Shown here one piece after another: positions 11,840-22,284 of a DNA stretch of 64,000 nucleotides. The notes beneath the pieces are model-generated. The model had not been told where the DNA came from and searched no databases. It saw only the letters and a program-made list of their open reading frames with translations. Source of the stretch: Azadirachta indica (Eukaryota; Streptophyta; Magnoliopsida; Sapindales; Meliaceae); the NCBI GenBank assembly GCA_022749755.1, contig CM040452.1, positions 14,030,350-14,094,349 on the forward strand, in the 5' to 3' direction. Position numbers and translations under genes: made by a program. Numbering within the stretch: the first letter of the stretch is position 1; each line of letters begins with the position of its first letter.

Positions 11840-13990
11840 CTACTCTGACGTAAGCCGTCTCCTCTTTCCATAATCAGCATCCCTTGATCTTGAGCGATGT
11901 TCAGTCTCCTGAGACAAACGGGACTTGCTGTGAGTCCTTGATGACCGCCCCCTGTCCCATTCATCATCATGCTCTGGTTCACGGTCCCTGTACCTATGAT
12001 GATCCCCATATCTATCTCTATCATCCCGATATCGTTCTCTCTCCCTGTCTCGATCTCTCTCCCTATCACGGTCACGCTCACGGTCTTTAGAACGTTCTCG
12101 GTCCCGATCACGCTCTCTATCCCTGTCTCGACTAACATCTCTGTCATCACGATGCCGCCGTTCTGCCCAGTCATGATCATGGCCAACATCCTTCTCTCTA
12201 GGCACATCCCTATCAAACCCTGCTTCCCTATCATCACGATACCTTCTTTCTGAGGAACCAGACCAGTCCCTTTCCGAAGCTCTATCTTTTTCCTTCATAG
12301 GATTTTGCCAACCTCCTCTATCATGACTTGCCTCACCATACTGATGGTCAGATGCAGCTTCCTCACCGTAACTAGATTCCCCTGCTCTCCCACCGCCATG
12401 CTCATCACCACCCCATCCACCCATGCTCGGATCTGACCACATTCCCATATTAGGACCCTCAACACCACTTGCTGGCATCATACCACCCATTCCGTTCATT
12501 GGCATGCGGTTATTAAAAAATGCAGGATTCAGATGTGGAGCTACTCCAGGCAAACCAATACCTCCAACAGGATGAAATGAAGACAGAACATTTGAAAATG
12601 GAGGAGTTGGAGCACCTGGAAAGCCTCCATAACCACCCATCCTGCCCATAGGTGCACCAAACCCTGGATCAAATCCCATTGACTGGGGATGCATCAAAGG
12701 GGGAGCTCCACCAATGCCCTGCCCAAACCCGTTTCCACCATTCCCCATTATACCTCTTCCACCAACTCCACCAGGCCCCCTACCCCTAATTGGACCGGTC
12801 GGCCCTCTATTTCCCATCCCTTGCATATTTCCTCTCCCCCAGTTACCTCTTCCATAACCACCTCTATTATTGTCCCCACCTTGATAATTTCCACCAGTTG
12901 CAATATTATTTCCCCCAGCCTTACCACCTCCATCATTGGTTCCCCTCCTACCTTGGCCAACAGCACCCTGTGCCGTTTGCTGATTCCTATTAACCTGAGC
13001 CTCTCCCATCTTCTTAACACTGTAAGGCGATGCAAACGCCACCACACATGGCCGCCCATTGAACACATGGCCATTCATATTCTCTTTACAAGCCGTGGCA
13101 GCAGCCGGATCATAAAACTCAACTTGGCAATATCCTTTCGACTTCCCACTTGCTTTCTCGTCAAAAAATTTAACCTCCTTCACAGGCCCATACTTGCATA
13201 ACTCCGCTTCTAACTCCGCATCTGTTGTCCACCAATGCAAGTCACCCACAAACAATATTGTCCCACCACCGCCCCCTCCTCCACCAACACCAACACCAGC
13301 ATTCCCAACAACAATACTATTACTATTTCCACCACCATTATTCAGATTCCCACCAACACCAATTCCAACCCCTTGTCTCATCAAACCCTCACTACCCACA
13401 ATGCTGCTGGCAATGTGCATTTGCTGCCCAACACCCCCTTGAACACCACCACCAACACTGGTATTATAATTACTACTGGTAGTGTTATTAGCATTAGCAT
13501 TGATATTACTGTTATTATTATTATTATTACTATGACCCACAACTTGCTCTTCCACTTCACTCTTTGCCTTAACTTGCCCTAGCTCAACCCTAAGCCCACC
13601 TCCTCCACCACTTCGAGCACCCGATCCACCCGGCACGGCAGTTCCACTAAATCCTAAATTCTGATTATTACTGCTATTATCAAAATTGCCAGCAGAAACC
13701 CTAGGCAAATTAACGTTACTAGTCTCACCAACATTAGCACCCTGGTCAGGTGGAGACTCTAGCCTTACTTTCACTTCGTTGTTAGGATTATTATTACTAT
13801 TATTAAAGGCAGAAACTTGATCGTTTTTCCTCAGAGTTTGAAGAAACCCTTCACCGACATTAACATCGTTATACAGATCCTCGTAATCATCGTCCTCTTC
13901 TCCTAAAAAACCATCGTCAGCCACGGCTGAAATCGCTTCGTTTCGGTGGAACTGATCCATCTGATCCCCTCCCTCTCCTCCTTCATCCAT
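11840..13990 (-). CDS. CFIm68-like RRM protein (pre-mRNA cleavage factor Im large subunit)
   Basis: One uninterrupted 716-residue coding exon. The N terminus (MDEGGEGGDQMDQF, then an acidic EEDDDYEDLYNDVNVGEGF) is followed by a Gly/Asn-rich linker. One RRM at about residues 244-320 has RNP2 LFVGDL and RNP1 KGYCQVEF. A Gly/Pro/Met-rich middle and a C-terminal Arg/Asp/Glu/Ser domain (about 560-716, many RD/RE dipeptides) end in KRRRLTSE. This layout, RRM plus a proline/glycine region plus a charged RS-like tail, is that of CPSF6/CFIm68, which with CFIm25 selects poly(A) sites in the nucleus; the Arabidopsis relative I recall is At5g55670. A probable 5'-UTR intron starts at 14125 (CTG|GTAAG on the minus strand) with an acceptor just before the ATG. 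Another RRM/RS protein is possible but less likely. Confidence 0.88.
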   Translation of the reverse strand: MDEGGEGGDQMDQFHRNEAISAVADDGFLGEEDDDYEDLYNDVNVGEGFLQTLRKNDQVSAFNNSNNNPNNEVKVRLESPPDQGANVGETSNVNLPRVSAGNFDNSSNNQNLGFSGTAVPGGSGARSGGGGGLRVELGQVKAKSEVEEQVVGHSNNNNNNSNINANANNTTSSNYNTSVGGGVQGGVGQQMHIASSIVGSEGLMRQGVGIGVGGNLNNGGGNSNSIVVGNAGVGVGGGGGGGGTILFVGDLHWWTTDAELEAELCKYGPVKEVKFFDEKASGKSKGYCQVEFYDPAAATACKENMNGHVFNGRPCVVAFASPYSVKKMGEAQVNRNQQTAQGAVGQGRRGTNDGGGKAGGNNIATGGNYQGGDNNRGGYGRGNWGRGNMQGMGNRGPTGPIRGRGPGGVGGRGIMGNGGNGFGQGIGGAPPLMHPQSMGFDPGFGAPMGRMGGYGGFPGAPTPPFSNVLSSFHPVGGIGLPGVAPHLNPAFFNNRMPMNGMGGMMPASGVEGPNMGMWSDPSMGGWGGDEHGGGRAGESSYGEEAASDHQYGEASHDRGGWQNPMKEKDRASERDWSGSSERRYRDDREAGFDRDVPREKDVGHDHDWAERRHRDDRDVSRDRDRERDRDRERSKDRERDRDRERDRDRERERYRDDRDRYGDHHRYRDREPEHDDEWDRGRSSRTHSKSRLSQETEHRSRSRDADYGKRRRLTSE

Positions 13991-15640
13991 CCTTTTTAAT
14001 TCCTTTTTTTATTTTTTTTAATGTTTAGAAAATAAATAGAAACAGAAACATATTGCGAGTGCCTTTCCTAAGTAAATAAATGGAAATACAAGAGAAATGA
14101 ACGAGCTTTGTTCGGTAGATCTTACCAGGAGAAGAAATGTTGAGGGTGAGAGAGAGAGAACGAGAAACCCTAATCTGGAAACTTGCGTTGCGATTTGATT
14201 TGATTTTCCTTTTTGTTCTTTCTTTGCTTTTTTTTTTTCTTTTCTTTTTTGTGCTATGAGATAATCTAATAATCCTAGTTGATGCCCTTGCTAACGTAAG
14301 CCGTCTGTGTTCTACGCCCTTCTATTTTTGTTAGAATTGGATTGGACGTACGCCAAAGCGCACCGTTTGGAGGATGAAATAATTAAAGACAAATAAGTAA
14401 TTAATTAATTATGTAATTGTAAAATCATATTATAATTTATCCAATTGTATGAATCTAAATCATTTAATTTTATATAAGATATTATTTAAGTCATAAATCA
14501 TAATGTATAATTGCGATATTCTATTTATTATAATTAAAGTGGTTTTAAAATTTTATTTATTTTTAATAAATTTATTAACTAAAGAAAATACATAATAATA
14601 GTTGACATATTTGCAAAATATATATATTTAAACATCTTAATAAAATTTAATACTAGTAGTGAACTAGAACATTTCATTTCGTAATATGTTTTATAAAACT
14701 AGGTAGTTATTAAATAATTAAAATTAAAATTAAAAAAAAAATGAAAAGGAGGTAACCTAGATTTCTCCTTAGTGTCCACAGTATTGTGTTTTGGCGTGAA
14801 AAGAGTGAAAGGACAGATGTCGGAATAGGAGAAAAAGATGAAGGGTTGGTGGACCCCAGTATCTGAACCTAACCTAATCTAACCCTAAATTCTGATTGAT
14901 CATCTTGTTCAGTCACTCATTCTGATTACGGGCCATATGCCGGCCCTCTGGGTTTTTGACATATTGTGATTATATATTATATTGACTTTCGTATTAAATG
15001 GTAAAAGAAAATTTCAAAAAGTTTAAAAAAAAAAAAAAAGGGTAAAATATTTGTTGATATACTGAGTATTCAATTTTGTAAGGGTGTCTTGTGAAATTTA
15101 GATTTTCCACTTTTACCTTGCAAACTTGAAATGATATACGACTCTTTTAACTTCAATTATATAATTTTAGTTCTGAGTAATATTCCCTGTGACTGTGGCT
15201 GTGCTCCCAATAGAATTAATAATTTGTATCTTGCGAGTCAAAATAAAGAAGAAAGACAATGATTTATTTCATATTACAATTAATGTCATTACATCCTTGG
15301 GCACCAGAAAACGAAAATCAAAATGGCAACGAACACCAGTTCTCTTAATAGACAAATGATGGAAAGCAGTTGATCCCTGAGATTAATGCTCAAGTCAATA
15401 ATTAGTTAATCAAGTATAATATTAGTAAAGCAAGTAAAATTAATGTTTACCTGAAATTGAGAATTGATAAGATTAAAAAAAAAAAAAACGATAAATCAAA
15501 CATAAAATTTTCTATCTCTAAATGGAACTCAAACAATAATTGACGGTATCTGAAGAACATACTATGATATTAATATGTTTCTTCGTGGTCATAATGTGAA
15601 AGAGTGAACAATTAAGGATGTTGAAAGAGCTAATAGTAAT
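13991..15640. other. Intergenic: CFIm68 5' leader and AT-rich DNA
   Basis: 13991-14240 is the likely 5' UTR and promoter of the minus-strand CFIm68-like gene (purine-rich leader with GAGAGAGA). 14240-15640 is AT-rich with homopolymer runs. I see no gene, RNA gene or recognisable transposon. Confidence 0.45.
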
Positions 15641-15654
15641 GGCAGCAACAGCGA

Positions 15655-15738
15655 CAGCAACGGCAACAGCAAAACCTTTCAGCATATACATACATATTGT
15701 TATATGAAGAACGGGTTAATTTGCTGTTGCCGTTGCTG
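15655..15738 (+). other. Perfect 19-bp inverted repeat (stem-loop)
   Basis: 15655-15673 (CAGCAACGGCAACAGCAAA) is exactly complementary to 15720-15738, with a 46-nt loop that itself holds CATATA/TATATG. The GC-rich stem stands out in AT-rich DNA. It could be the core of a small-RNA precursor or a short inverted-repeat element. I do not recognise either arm as a known miRNA. Confidence 0.6.
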
Positions 15739-15846
15739 CTAGCTTCTGTATATATACTATTTTCTCTTTTAAAATCCACTCAATTGTTTTCTTCCTACCC
15801 TAGCTATCTCTAAATTATAACAATATATAACCAATAAGTCTTCTCA

Positions 15847-15850
<4 letters not shown>

Positions 15851-15882
<32 letters not shown>
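15851..15882 (+). repeat. (AT)n microsatellite
   Basis: Sixteen perfect AT units directly before the 15883 tandem repeat. Confidence 0.9.
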
Positions 15883-15886
<4 letters not shown>

Positions 15887-16056
15887 AACGGTGATAACAA
15901 AGATGATCAATAGCACAATTCTTTCAACGTATATAATTTATATGATGATGGGTTGTTCTGTATTGATATTATTAAGTCAAAACAGTGATAACAGAGATGA
16001 TCCCTAGCACAATTCCTTCAAGATAATATGATGATGGATTGTTCTGTTGCTGCTAT
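15883..16056 (+). repeat. Two-copy tandem repeat, about 94 and 80 bp
   Basis: TCAAAACGGTGATAAC at 15883 recurs as TCAAAACAGTGATAAC at 15977. In both units GATGATC, AGCACAATTC, TTCAA and then ATGATGATGG...TTGTTCTGT follow in order. The second copy lacks a short TA-rich stretch. The duplication is diverged and function unknown. Confidence 0.75.
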
Positions 16057-18753
16057 ATATTCATTTCCTGTTTCAAGATCCTTTCTTTCATCAGTTTGTA
16101 ATTAAAAAACAACAAGCACTGCTATAGCAATATGAAATCCGCGCTTAAATTGACTAAGATTAATGTAAAACAACACGACGTAATTTATGAGAACATAAAT
16201 TAATCAAGGAATAATTACTCAACAATCAAGAAAAATATCATCAAAACGGTTCCGAGCAATCTTTACGTAGCTATTGAAACAAGAAAAATAAAAATAAAAA
16301 TAAAATTGTAGCAATAATACACAACCATCATGCGCAATCTTGAACAGAATTCTGAATGACCTTCAAGAAGGAAGAGAGACAGTGATTGCTAGCTCACCTT
16401 ACTTTCTTGCAATGAATTGATCATCATTAATCTTACTGTTACTGGATTGGAGTTAATTACGCCTAGCCCTAGGCTTTCAGTTTCTCGCTGCTGTTAACTT
16501 CTTGTTAAAACCCCATTTCCGTGCGCATTTCAGTATTAAGAAAGATAGCTCCAAGATCGATCGCTAGCTTTCATTTTTCAAAGGAATCATGATATCTTAA
16601 CCTCTACTCCTCTCCTGGAATGCAATCAATATGCAGATGGCAAGAAGATGATGAAAGCTTGCTTATATAACGTTCTGAAGGAAATAATTTTACAATTTTC
16701 ATCTAGCAGTTCAAGCATGGCAAAAAAAGATTAGGAAGGAAAATATGCTAACAAGCAACAACACAACAGTATAAATGAAATATTCTTCCCATGGAAGAAG
16801 AGAAGACATGCATACCTTCGCTGTTCCCACTCTCATTAAGCCTCCTAATTAGTTCTTCATCTTTCTAGATATATTTGTAGGTAACGTTTTGCTTATTATG
16901 TAGGGAAATAGTGTTACATTATATTTCCTTGGTGCTTTAGGATACCACCATTGTGAAAACTTTCACGCCGACTTGTCATTTATAATATGTTAATTCCTTA
17001 ATGAACGACAAGGCGGTTCTATGCTTTAAGCTCAAAATTGATAATTAACAGAAATTACTAAAAATAAAAATATATAATAATACAAAAATAAATCTTCATC
17101 ATAGAATAGGATGCTGTTTAGATGTCATAAAGTTCTTCAATTTAAATATAACGATCCCGTAATTATGAAGTTGGAGTACAAAATTTGTATAGATTATATA
17201 TGGTGCTAAAGAAATTTTATATTTTTCCTTTTTTTTTTTTTTTTTCAAAAGATAATATGGTAATCAGACAGCTTTAAAGGTTATGATTCGGTCGACAAAC
17301 AGGTTCGCACTAATGAAATTCAAGGAGAAAAATAAAGAAATCAGTGATGCTATTAACTCAACTCTGGAGGACATTAAAAAGTTTGTTCATTCTGCGGTGG
17401 TCAACTAGGAGTCTGTACACGTTTCCTGGAAATGCAGCATCATTACCTGTGTTACGGATGGTGTGACAGGGCTACAATAACTTAAGCTCCCAGATTTTGT
17501 CCTCCTTCTCTGGACAAAAAACACTTTCCAAGAATTGCTTATCCTTTTAGGTCATAAACTAAAAATTCTCTAGGTCTCTTCCTCGAAAGAACTTGCTTGA
17601 TTCAAATTAAGGGGAATCCAATGCTGTTAAACATCATGGTTAGTAGTAGTATGACTACAAGCAATAATAGCCTCATGATATCATCATTCTGAGCTGCCTT
17701 TTTGATTGGTTTAACAATATATTACAGGGAACGTCCAATGCTTGAATAAGGGCGACAAAGCACCTACTTACATGAGCCCTGTTCAGCTCATATGCAGCTC
17801 ATCACCCCTCCTTACATGCCAGCAGCTGAGGCTCCAAATTCAATCCTAACAGATTCTGATCTCGTTGAGCCGCCGTTGCCCCTGCCAAACAGGTTCCATC
17901 TTCCATACCTGGTGGGGGTACAGCAGCTGCTCCAACACCACCAAATGAACAGCCCAAATTTCCTGCACGCATTTTCTATCGTCTATGGCGAATCCAAATT
18001 TTTATTTTTCACGAAAATGGTAGCAAATTCTTCTCCGGTATGGCTTTCTTGTACAAGTTAAGAATTTTGAATAAGGCCCATCTGCCCCCTAATGGAGTGG
18101 GCTATGTTCGGGCCTGCTTGTCAGCCTCTAGCTAAAAGACCAGTGAAAATTGACTTCGTTAATGTTTAATTCATTATTATAATCATTCGCAGTGTCATCA
18201 TATCGGTTTATTACATTGCTTCAACTAGTTATGATGACTATTTGAATTCACGGTATTTACCAAATAAAATATTTAATATAAATTAAGAATGAGCCAGATA
18301 TTACCAGCAAGGAGTCATCCGAAATGTAGTATGAGTATTTATTTGCCGGCTTATTTTGGATAACCTACCAGCACCAAATAGTATCTATTACATTTAACTC
18401 TGAAATCCTCTGATATCTGCAAAAAATTTTCCTCGAAAGTCAACTCATTAGAAGTTTGTTAATATTTCTTTCCAAAAAAAAAAAGATGTTCGTAAAATAG
18501 GGATACGGTGTTTTCCATGATGGTTAATTACGACTATATCACTGCAATCTGGCATTGAAGTCAATGGATTTCTTGCGATAAAAAAGGCTCTTCATGCCAA
18601 AATAAAAAAAAAAGTACTCGGTTCTTCTCTTTAAAAAAAAAAATAAAATTATTGTTCTTGTTCTTCCATTTTATCCATTATATATGTAATGCTTCAAAAT
18701 TCAGTGTAACATTCGATATTAACAAAAAACCAACAGTTAAAGGAGAAGAAGAA
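16057..18753. other. Intergenic between hairpin region and polygalacturonase
   Basis: No confident gene. 16830-17010 resembles 20870-21160 on the other side of the polygalacturonase (see findings). 17730-18060 is unusually GC-rich and holds an 89-residue frame with no family match and no splice context. 18678-18686 (ATTATATAT) could be a TATA element about 75 bp before the polygalacturonase start. Confidence 0.4.
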
Positions 18754-20286
18754 ATGGATTCAAGCTCAAGTCTTCCAAGTTTTTTCTTCCTAGCATTCTT
18801 ATTATTACTATATATAACTCAGGTTCCAGCTCAAAGAAAAACTTTTGATGTAACGAGATATGGTGCTGATCCTCATGGAAAATCAGATAACACCAAGGTA
18901 ATATAGACTTATATATATAGAGAAAATAAACTAATTACGTAGAAGACATTTTTATGTGTCTGTACTAAATATTGTCAACAACAGAATTAATTATTGATAT
19001 GTTCAAAATTCTTTAATTATTTTTACATTTGCATGGATTGCAGGCATTTTACAATGTATGGGAGGATGCTTGTCAATCGGACGGTCAAAATGCGATCTTG
19101 ATTCCAAAGGGTGTATTCCTGCTGGGCCCGACGATATTTAAGGGACCTTGTAAGGGCCCCATTTCTTTCCACAACCAAGGGGTCCTAAAGGCTCTTGCCG
19201 ATGAATCTTCGCGCCATCTTGATCACTGGATTTCTTTTCAATATCTTGATGGGCTGGATATCAACGGAGGTGGTTCACTTGATGGCCAAGGGCCCTCCGC
19301 TTGGCCCTACAACAATTGCAATAAAGATCCAGATTGCAAAACTCTTCCTGTTGTGAGTATTTGCTTAAATTTAAATTTAATCACTTTTAAGAAATAATTA
19401 AATCATAATTATGTTTGGAATGCAAAATCCTAATAATTTAAACAGTCAATCAGGTTTGATTTTGTTACCAATTCAAGGATCAATCACATAACATCGATCG
19501 ACAGCAAGAACTCCCATTTCAACATATTTCAATGCAGCAATATAATACTGGATCACATCAAAATACGAGCTCCAGGAAACAGTCCAAACACTGACGGAAT
19601 TCATTTATCATATTCAAACAACATCGAAATCTCGAATACAGAAATATCAACAGGAGATGACTGCATAGCAATGCTTCCAGGGTCCAAAAATATCAACATT
19701 TCCAATGTTACATGTGGCCCTGGACATGGAATCAGCATTGGCAGCCTTGGAGGAAGTCCTAATGAACAAGATGTTGCTGAAATTACAGTCAAAAATTGCA
19801 ACCTGAAAGATACTTCAAATGGTGTTAGGATCAAAACCTGGGCACAGTCTTATCCAAGTTCTGTCTATAATCTTACGTTTGAACACATAAATGTTGAAAA
19901 TGTTTCCAATCCGATAATCATTGATCAACAATATTGCCCGAACAAAACTTGTGAAGAGGTGCGTATGAATTTCAAAAAGCTGACATTACTTTTTGTACAA
20001 CTCTAGGTTTAACATAGTACAACAACTGATGAGTGATTTTTCTGTGTGTTTCCTGCAGGGCGCTTCAAAGGTTAAGATCAGTGATGTGAGATTCAGGAAC
20101 ATTCGGGGGACTTCGGGCACGAAAGTAGCTGTGAATCTGCAATGCAGCAAAGGGATTCCATGCAAAAAGATTGAACTGAGAGACATTAATTTGGCTTATA
20201 ATGGAGCAGGAGGACCTGCAACATCTTCTTGTTCTAATGTTCATGGTGTTGCTTATGGCCAAGAACATCCCCCCTCATGCATATAG
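18754..20286 (+). CDS. Polygalacturonase, glycoside hydrolase family 28 (exo-type likely)
   Basis: Four exons, all phase 0: 18754-18897, 19044-19352, 19446-19958, 20059-20286, giving 397 residues, normal for plant exopolygalacturonases. A signal peptide (MDSSSSLPSFFFLAFLLLLY to VPAQ) leads to TFDVTRYGADPHGKSDNT, the usual GH28 start. All four catalytic motifs are intact: PNTDG, GDDC, GPGHGISIGSLG and GVRIKTW. The product should be secreted and cleave alpha-1,4-galacturonan in the wall; in this clade many members are pollen-expressed, which I cannot test here. The start is the first ATG, giving the signal peptide directly. Exo versus endo action cannot be fixed by eye. Confidence 0.92.
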
Positions 20287-20700
20287 AGATTCTCTCTAGC
20301 TTCTAGTTCAACTTTAATTTCGATTACTTGGTGACGATAATTTGTTTAATTAGGAGAAGAAAGAAGCATATATATTATCCCATACGAATCCTTTTAATTT
20401 CTCTAGCAATATTTGGGAAACCTGGCAATGAAAATGTGCAGGAGAATGATGAGCTAACTAAATCCCGGAAAGAACACACTACTACAAAGAATCATGAACA
20501 TCCTGAAAAAACACATCTGCCAATGGATATCAATCGTCAGAAAATTATTAACACACACAAGTAAACATGAACAACACCCTATCTTTCTTGGAATAATTAA
20601 TTAATTAAATTCAACATGAAAAGAAAGACATATGAGATACCTGTGCAGTGACGCTAGCTGTTTCAATTCAACCCCAAATTGCAAGTACAAATTAAGTTTT
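20287..20700. other. Polygalacturonase 3' flank
   Basis: About 400 bp between the polygalacturonase stop and the first stem-loop. AT-rich; probably 3' UTR followed by spacer. It contains one small frame (20328-20564) without family support. Confidence 0.4.
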
Positions 20701-20824
20701 GTGATGATGTACCCTGGTGAGAAAATATATAGGGGCGGGATGAGAGAGCATCATCCATAGGTTTGGTTTATTCATAAAACTCTCATCATCCCGCACCCCT
20801 ATTTTTCTCTCCAGGATTCATCAC
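20701..20824 (+). ncRNA. Candidate small-RNA precursor hairpin 1
   Basis: The left arm reads GTGATGA..CCCTGG..GAGAAAA..TAGGGGC-GGGATGA..GAGAG (20701-20748). The reverse complement of the right arm (20776-20824) reads GTGATGA..TCCTGG..GAGAAAAATAGGGGTGCGGGATGATGAGAG. The arms pair over about 45 nt with small bulges and a loop of about 30 nt. The size and imperfect pairing resemble a plant MIR precursor, but neither arm matches a miRNA I know. A related hairpin lies 1 kb downstream. Expression is not shown. Confidence 0.45.
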
Positions 20825-21703
20825 CGCAGAATGACTGCGACCGATTTACTTTTTCTCCAATTCCTTCTTGATTCTTATTCATTCATCATACATATTTATA
20901 GGCAACGTAACCCTTTCCTTATCAAGAAGGGAAATTGTATTCTATCAAGATTCGTTTTGCTTTAGGATAAACCAATGCGCTAATTTATATTAGAAATCTC
21001 AAAAGATTCCTTGGTACTTGTTTTAGAGTTTAGAATAAGATATGAACGTTACACAAAAGAAACCTCCAAGAATTCCCTGGTGTTTGCTTTAGGATATAAG
21101 AATTAGAAACCTCAGCGCCAACTTTTCATGCATTTTCAATTTAGCTATTAAACGACATATTGATTATGATTTTTGTTTCCTCCTTGAACCTCAGTTGACC
21201 CAATAGATTAAAAACATTTTTCGCCCAATAAATGCCCCTGTTTTCTCCACTCCACGAACCTTGAATTCTACATTTTGGTTCCTAAGTTTATAGGATTTTT
21301 CATGGAAAAGTTCTCAAATCAAATGTAACTAAAGTCACACTTAATTGCATGTGCAGTTTAGTTCGGTACCAAGTAAGAAGCCGCTCAAGATTATCACTTT
21401 TAATTAATTTTTTATCATGATCTTACCCTCTCTTTCTCTCTTAGTATACATGCATCATGCAGGCATGGCCCTAGAAAGCCTTATACAATTTCTTAAAGAA
21501 ATTGAACAAACAAATTTACAAGAACACCATATAGAAAAACATGAACAAACGATTGTATACCGAGAAACACACGTACGTGCATAAGTAAATTAAACCAAAC
21601 AATTGTATTGTACGGCTGCTTCAAAAAACCAGCGGGAGGATAGCTAGCTCATGCTTTTCTACTCTCATACACACCAACTCAACCCCAATATCTCTGAACA
21701 TGT
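20825..21703. other. Spacer between the two hairpins
   Basis: No gene. 20870-21160 resembles 16830-17010: both contain a TATAGGCAACGT / TGTAGGTAACGT stretch, then GCTTTAGGATA, then a CGCCAACTTTTCATGCATTT / CGCCGACTTGTCATTT stretch. Possibly the downstream part of a duplicated non-coding transcription unit. Confidence 0.4.
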
Positions 21704-21790
21704 GTCCGAGAGAGATAGAGGGAGCGAGATTGATTTCTTTGCAAAACTCTAATCATCCCGCTCTCTTTCTCTCCTTCAGATTCGTGACCA
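21704..21790 (+). ncRNA. Candidate small-RNA precursor hairpin 2, paralogue of hairpin 1
   Basis: The left arm (21706-21733, GAGAGAGATAGAGGGAGCGAGA) pairs imperfectly with the right arm (21751-21780, ATCATCCCGCTCTCTTTCTCTCC). Loop and right arm share AAAACTCT-ATCATCCCGC and CTCTCC with hairpin 1, and upstream both loci carry a CTCAACCCCAA-like stretch, so the whole locus seems duplicated in tandem. The stem is shorter and weaker than hairpin 1. Not a family I recognise. Confidence 0.4.
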
Positions 21791-21860
21791 GAGACTGATA
21801 ATACATAGACAATCGGCGGTCTCTTGTGCTTCCTTCTTCTTCTTCTTCCTAGCTAATGGC

Positions 21861-22094
21861 ACATATATATTAGAAAGGATCCCTAATTGGTAATGAATTT
21901 GAGATTAGTTACTCCACTCAGAATTACTCTTATATTTTTCTTGTGCGACAAGTTATAAGAGTTATTTTTATTCTTTGACATATATATTAGAAAGGATCCC
22001 TAATTGGTAATGAATTTGAGATTAGTTACTCCACTCAGAATTACTCTTATATTTTTCTTGTGCGACAAGCTATAAGAGTTATTTTTATTCTTTC
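21861..22094 (+). repeat. Two-copy tandem repeat, 117-bp unit, nearly identical
   Basis: Units 21861-21977 and 21978-22094. By eye they differ at about one internal base (GACAAGTTATAAG versus GACAAGCTATAAG) plus the junction. The near identity points to a recent duplication, or an assembly artefact. Confidence 0.88.
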
Positions 22095-22284
22095 GACAGC
22101 CTGGCTTATGCGTGAGGGAATCTCATTAATTGGCTTGTTAACTTACTCCTACTTTATTTTCATATATAAACTCTTTAAAAGTCTTGTAACTAGCCAATGT
22201 GGGATTTAGTATTTTTAAATCCGTCATTTTTATTTTTTAATAAATATAATTTTGTATATCTTGAGAAATCATCAGTTTCTCTAT

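Noticed and set aside
12689..13582. Plus-strand frames of 67-170 residues over the CFIm68-like gene
   Set aside because: Shadows of a Gly/Asn-rich coding exon on the other strand.
17792..18061. 89-residue frame in GC-richer DNA
   Set aside because: No signal peptide, domain or splice partner; composition suggests debris of some gene but I could not name it.
20701..20824. miR482/miR472 family assignment for hairpin 1
   Set aside because: The CATCCC-like words lie in the wrong order and orientation relative to the known mature sequences.
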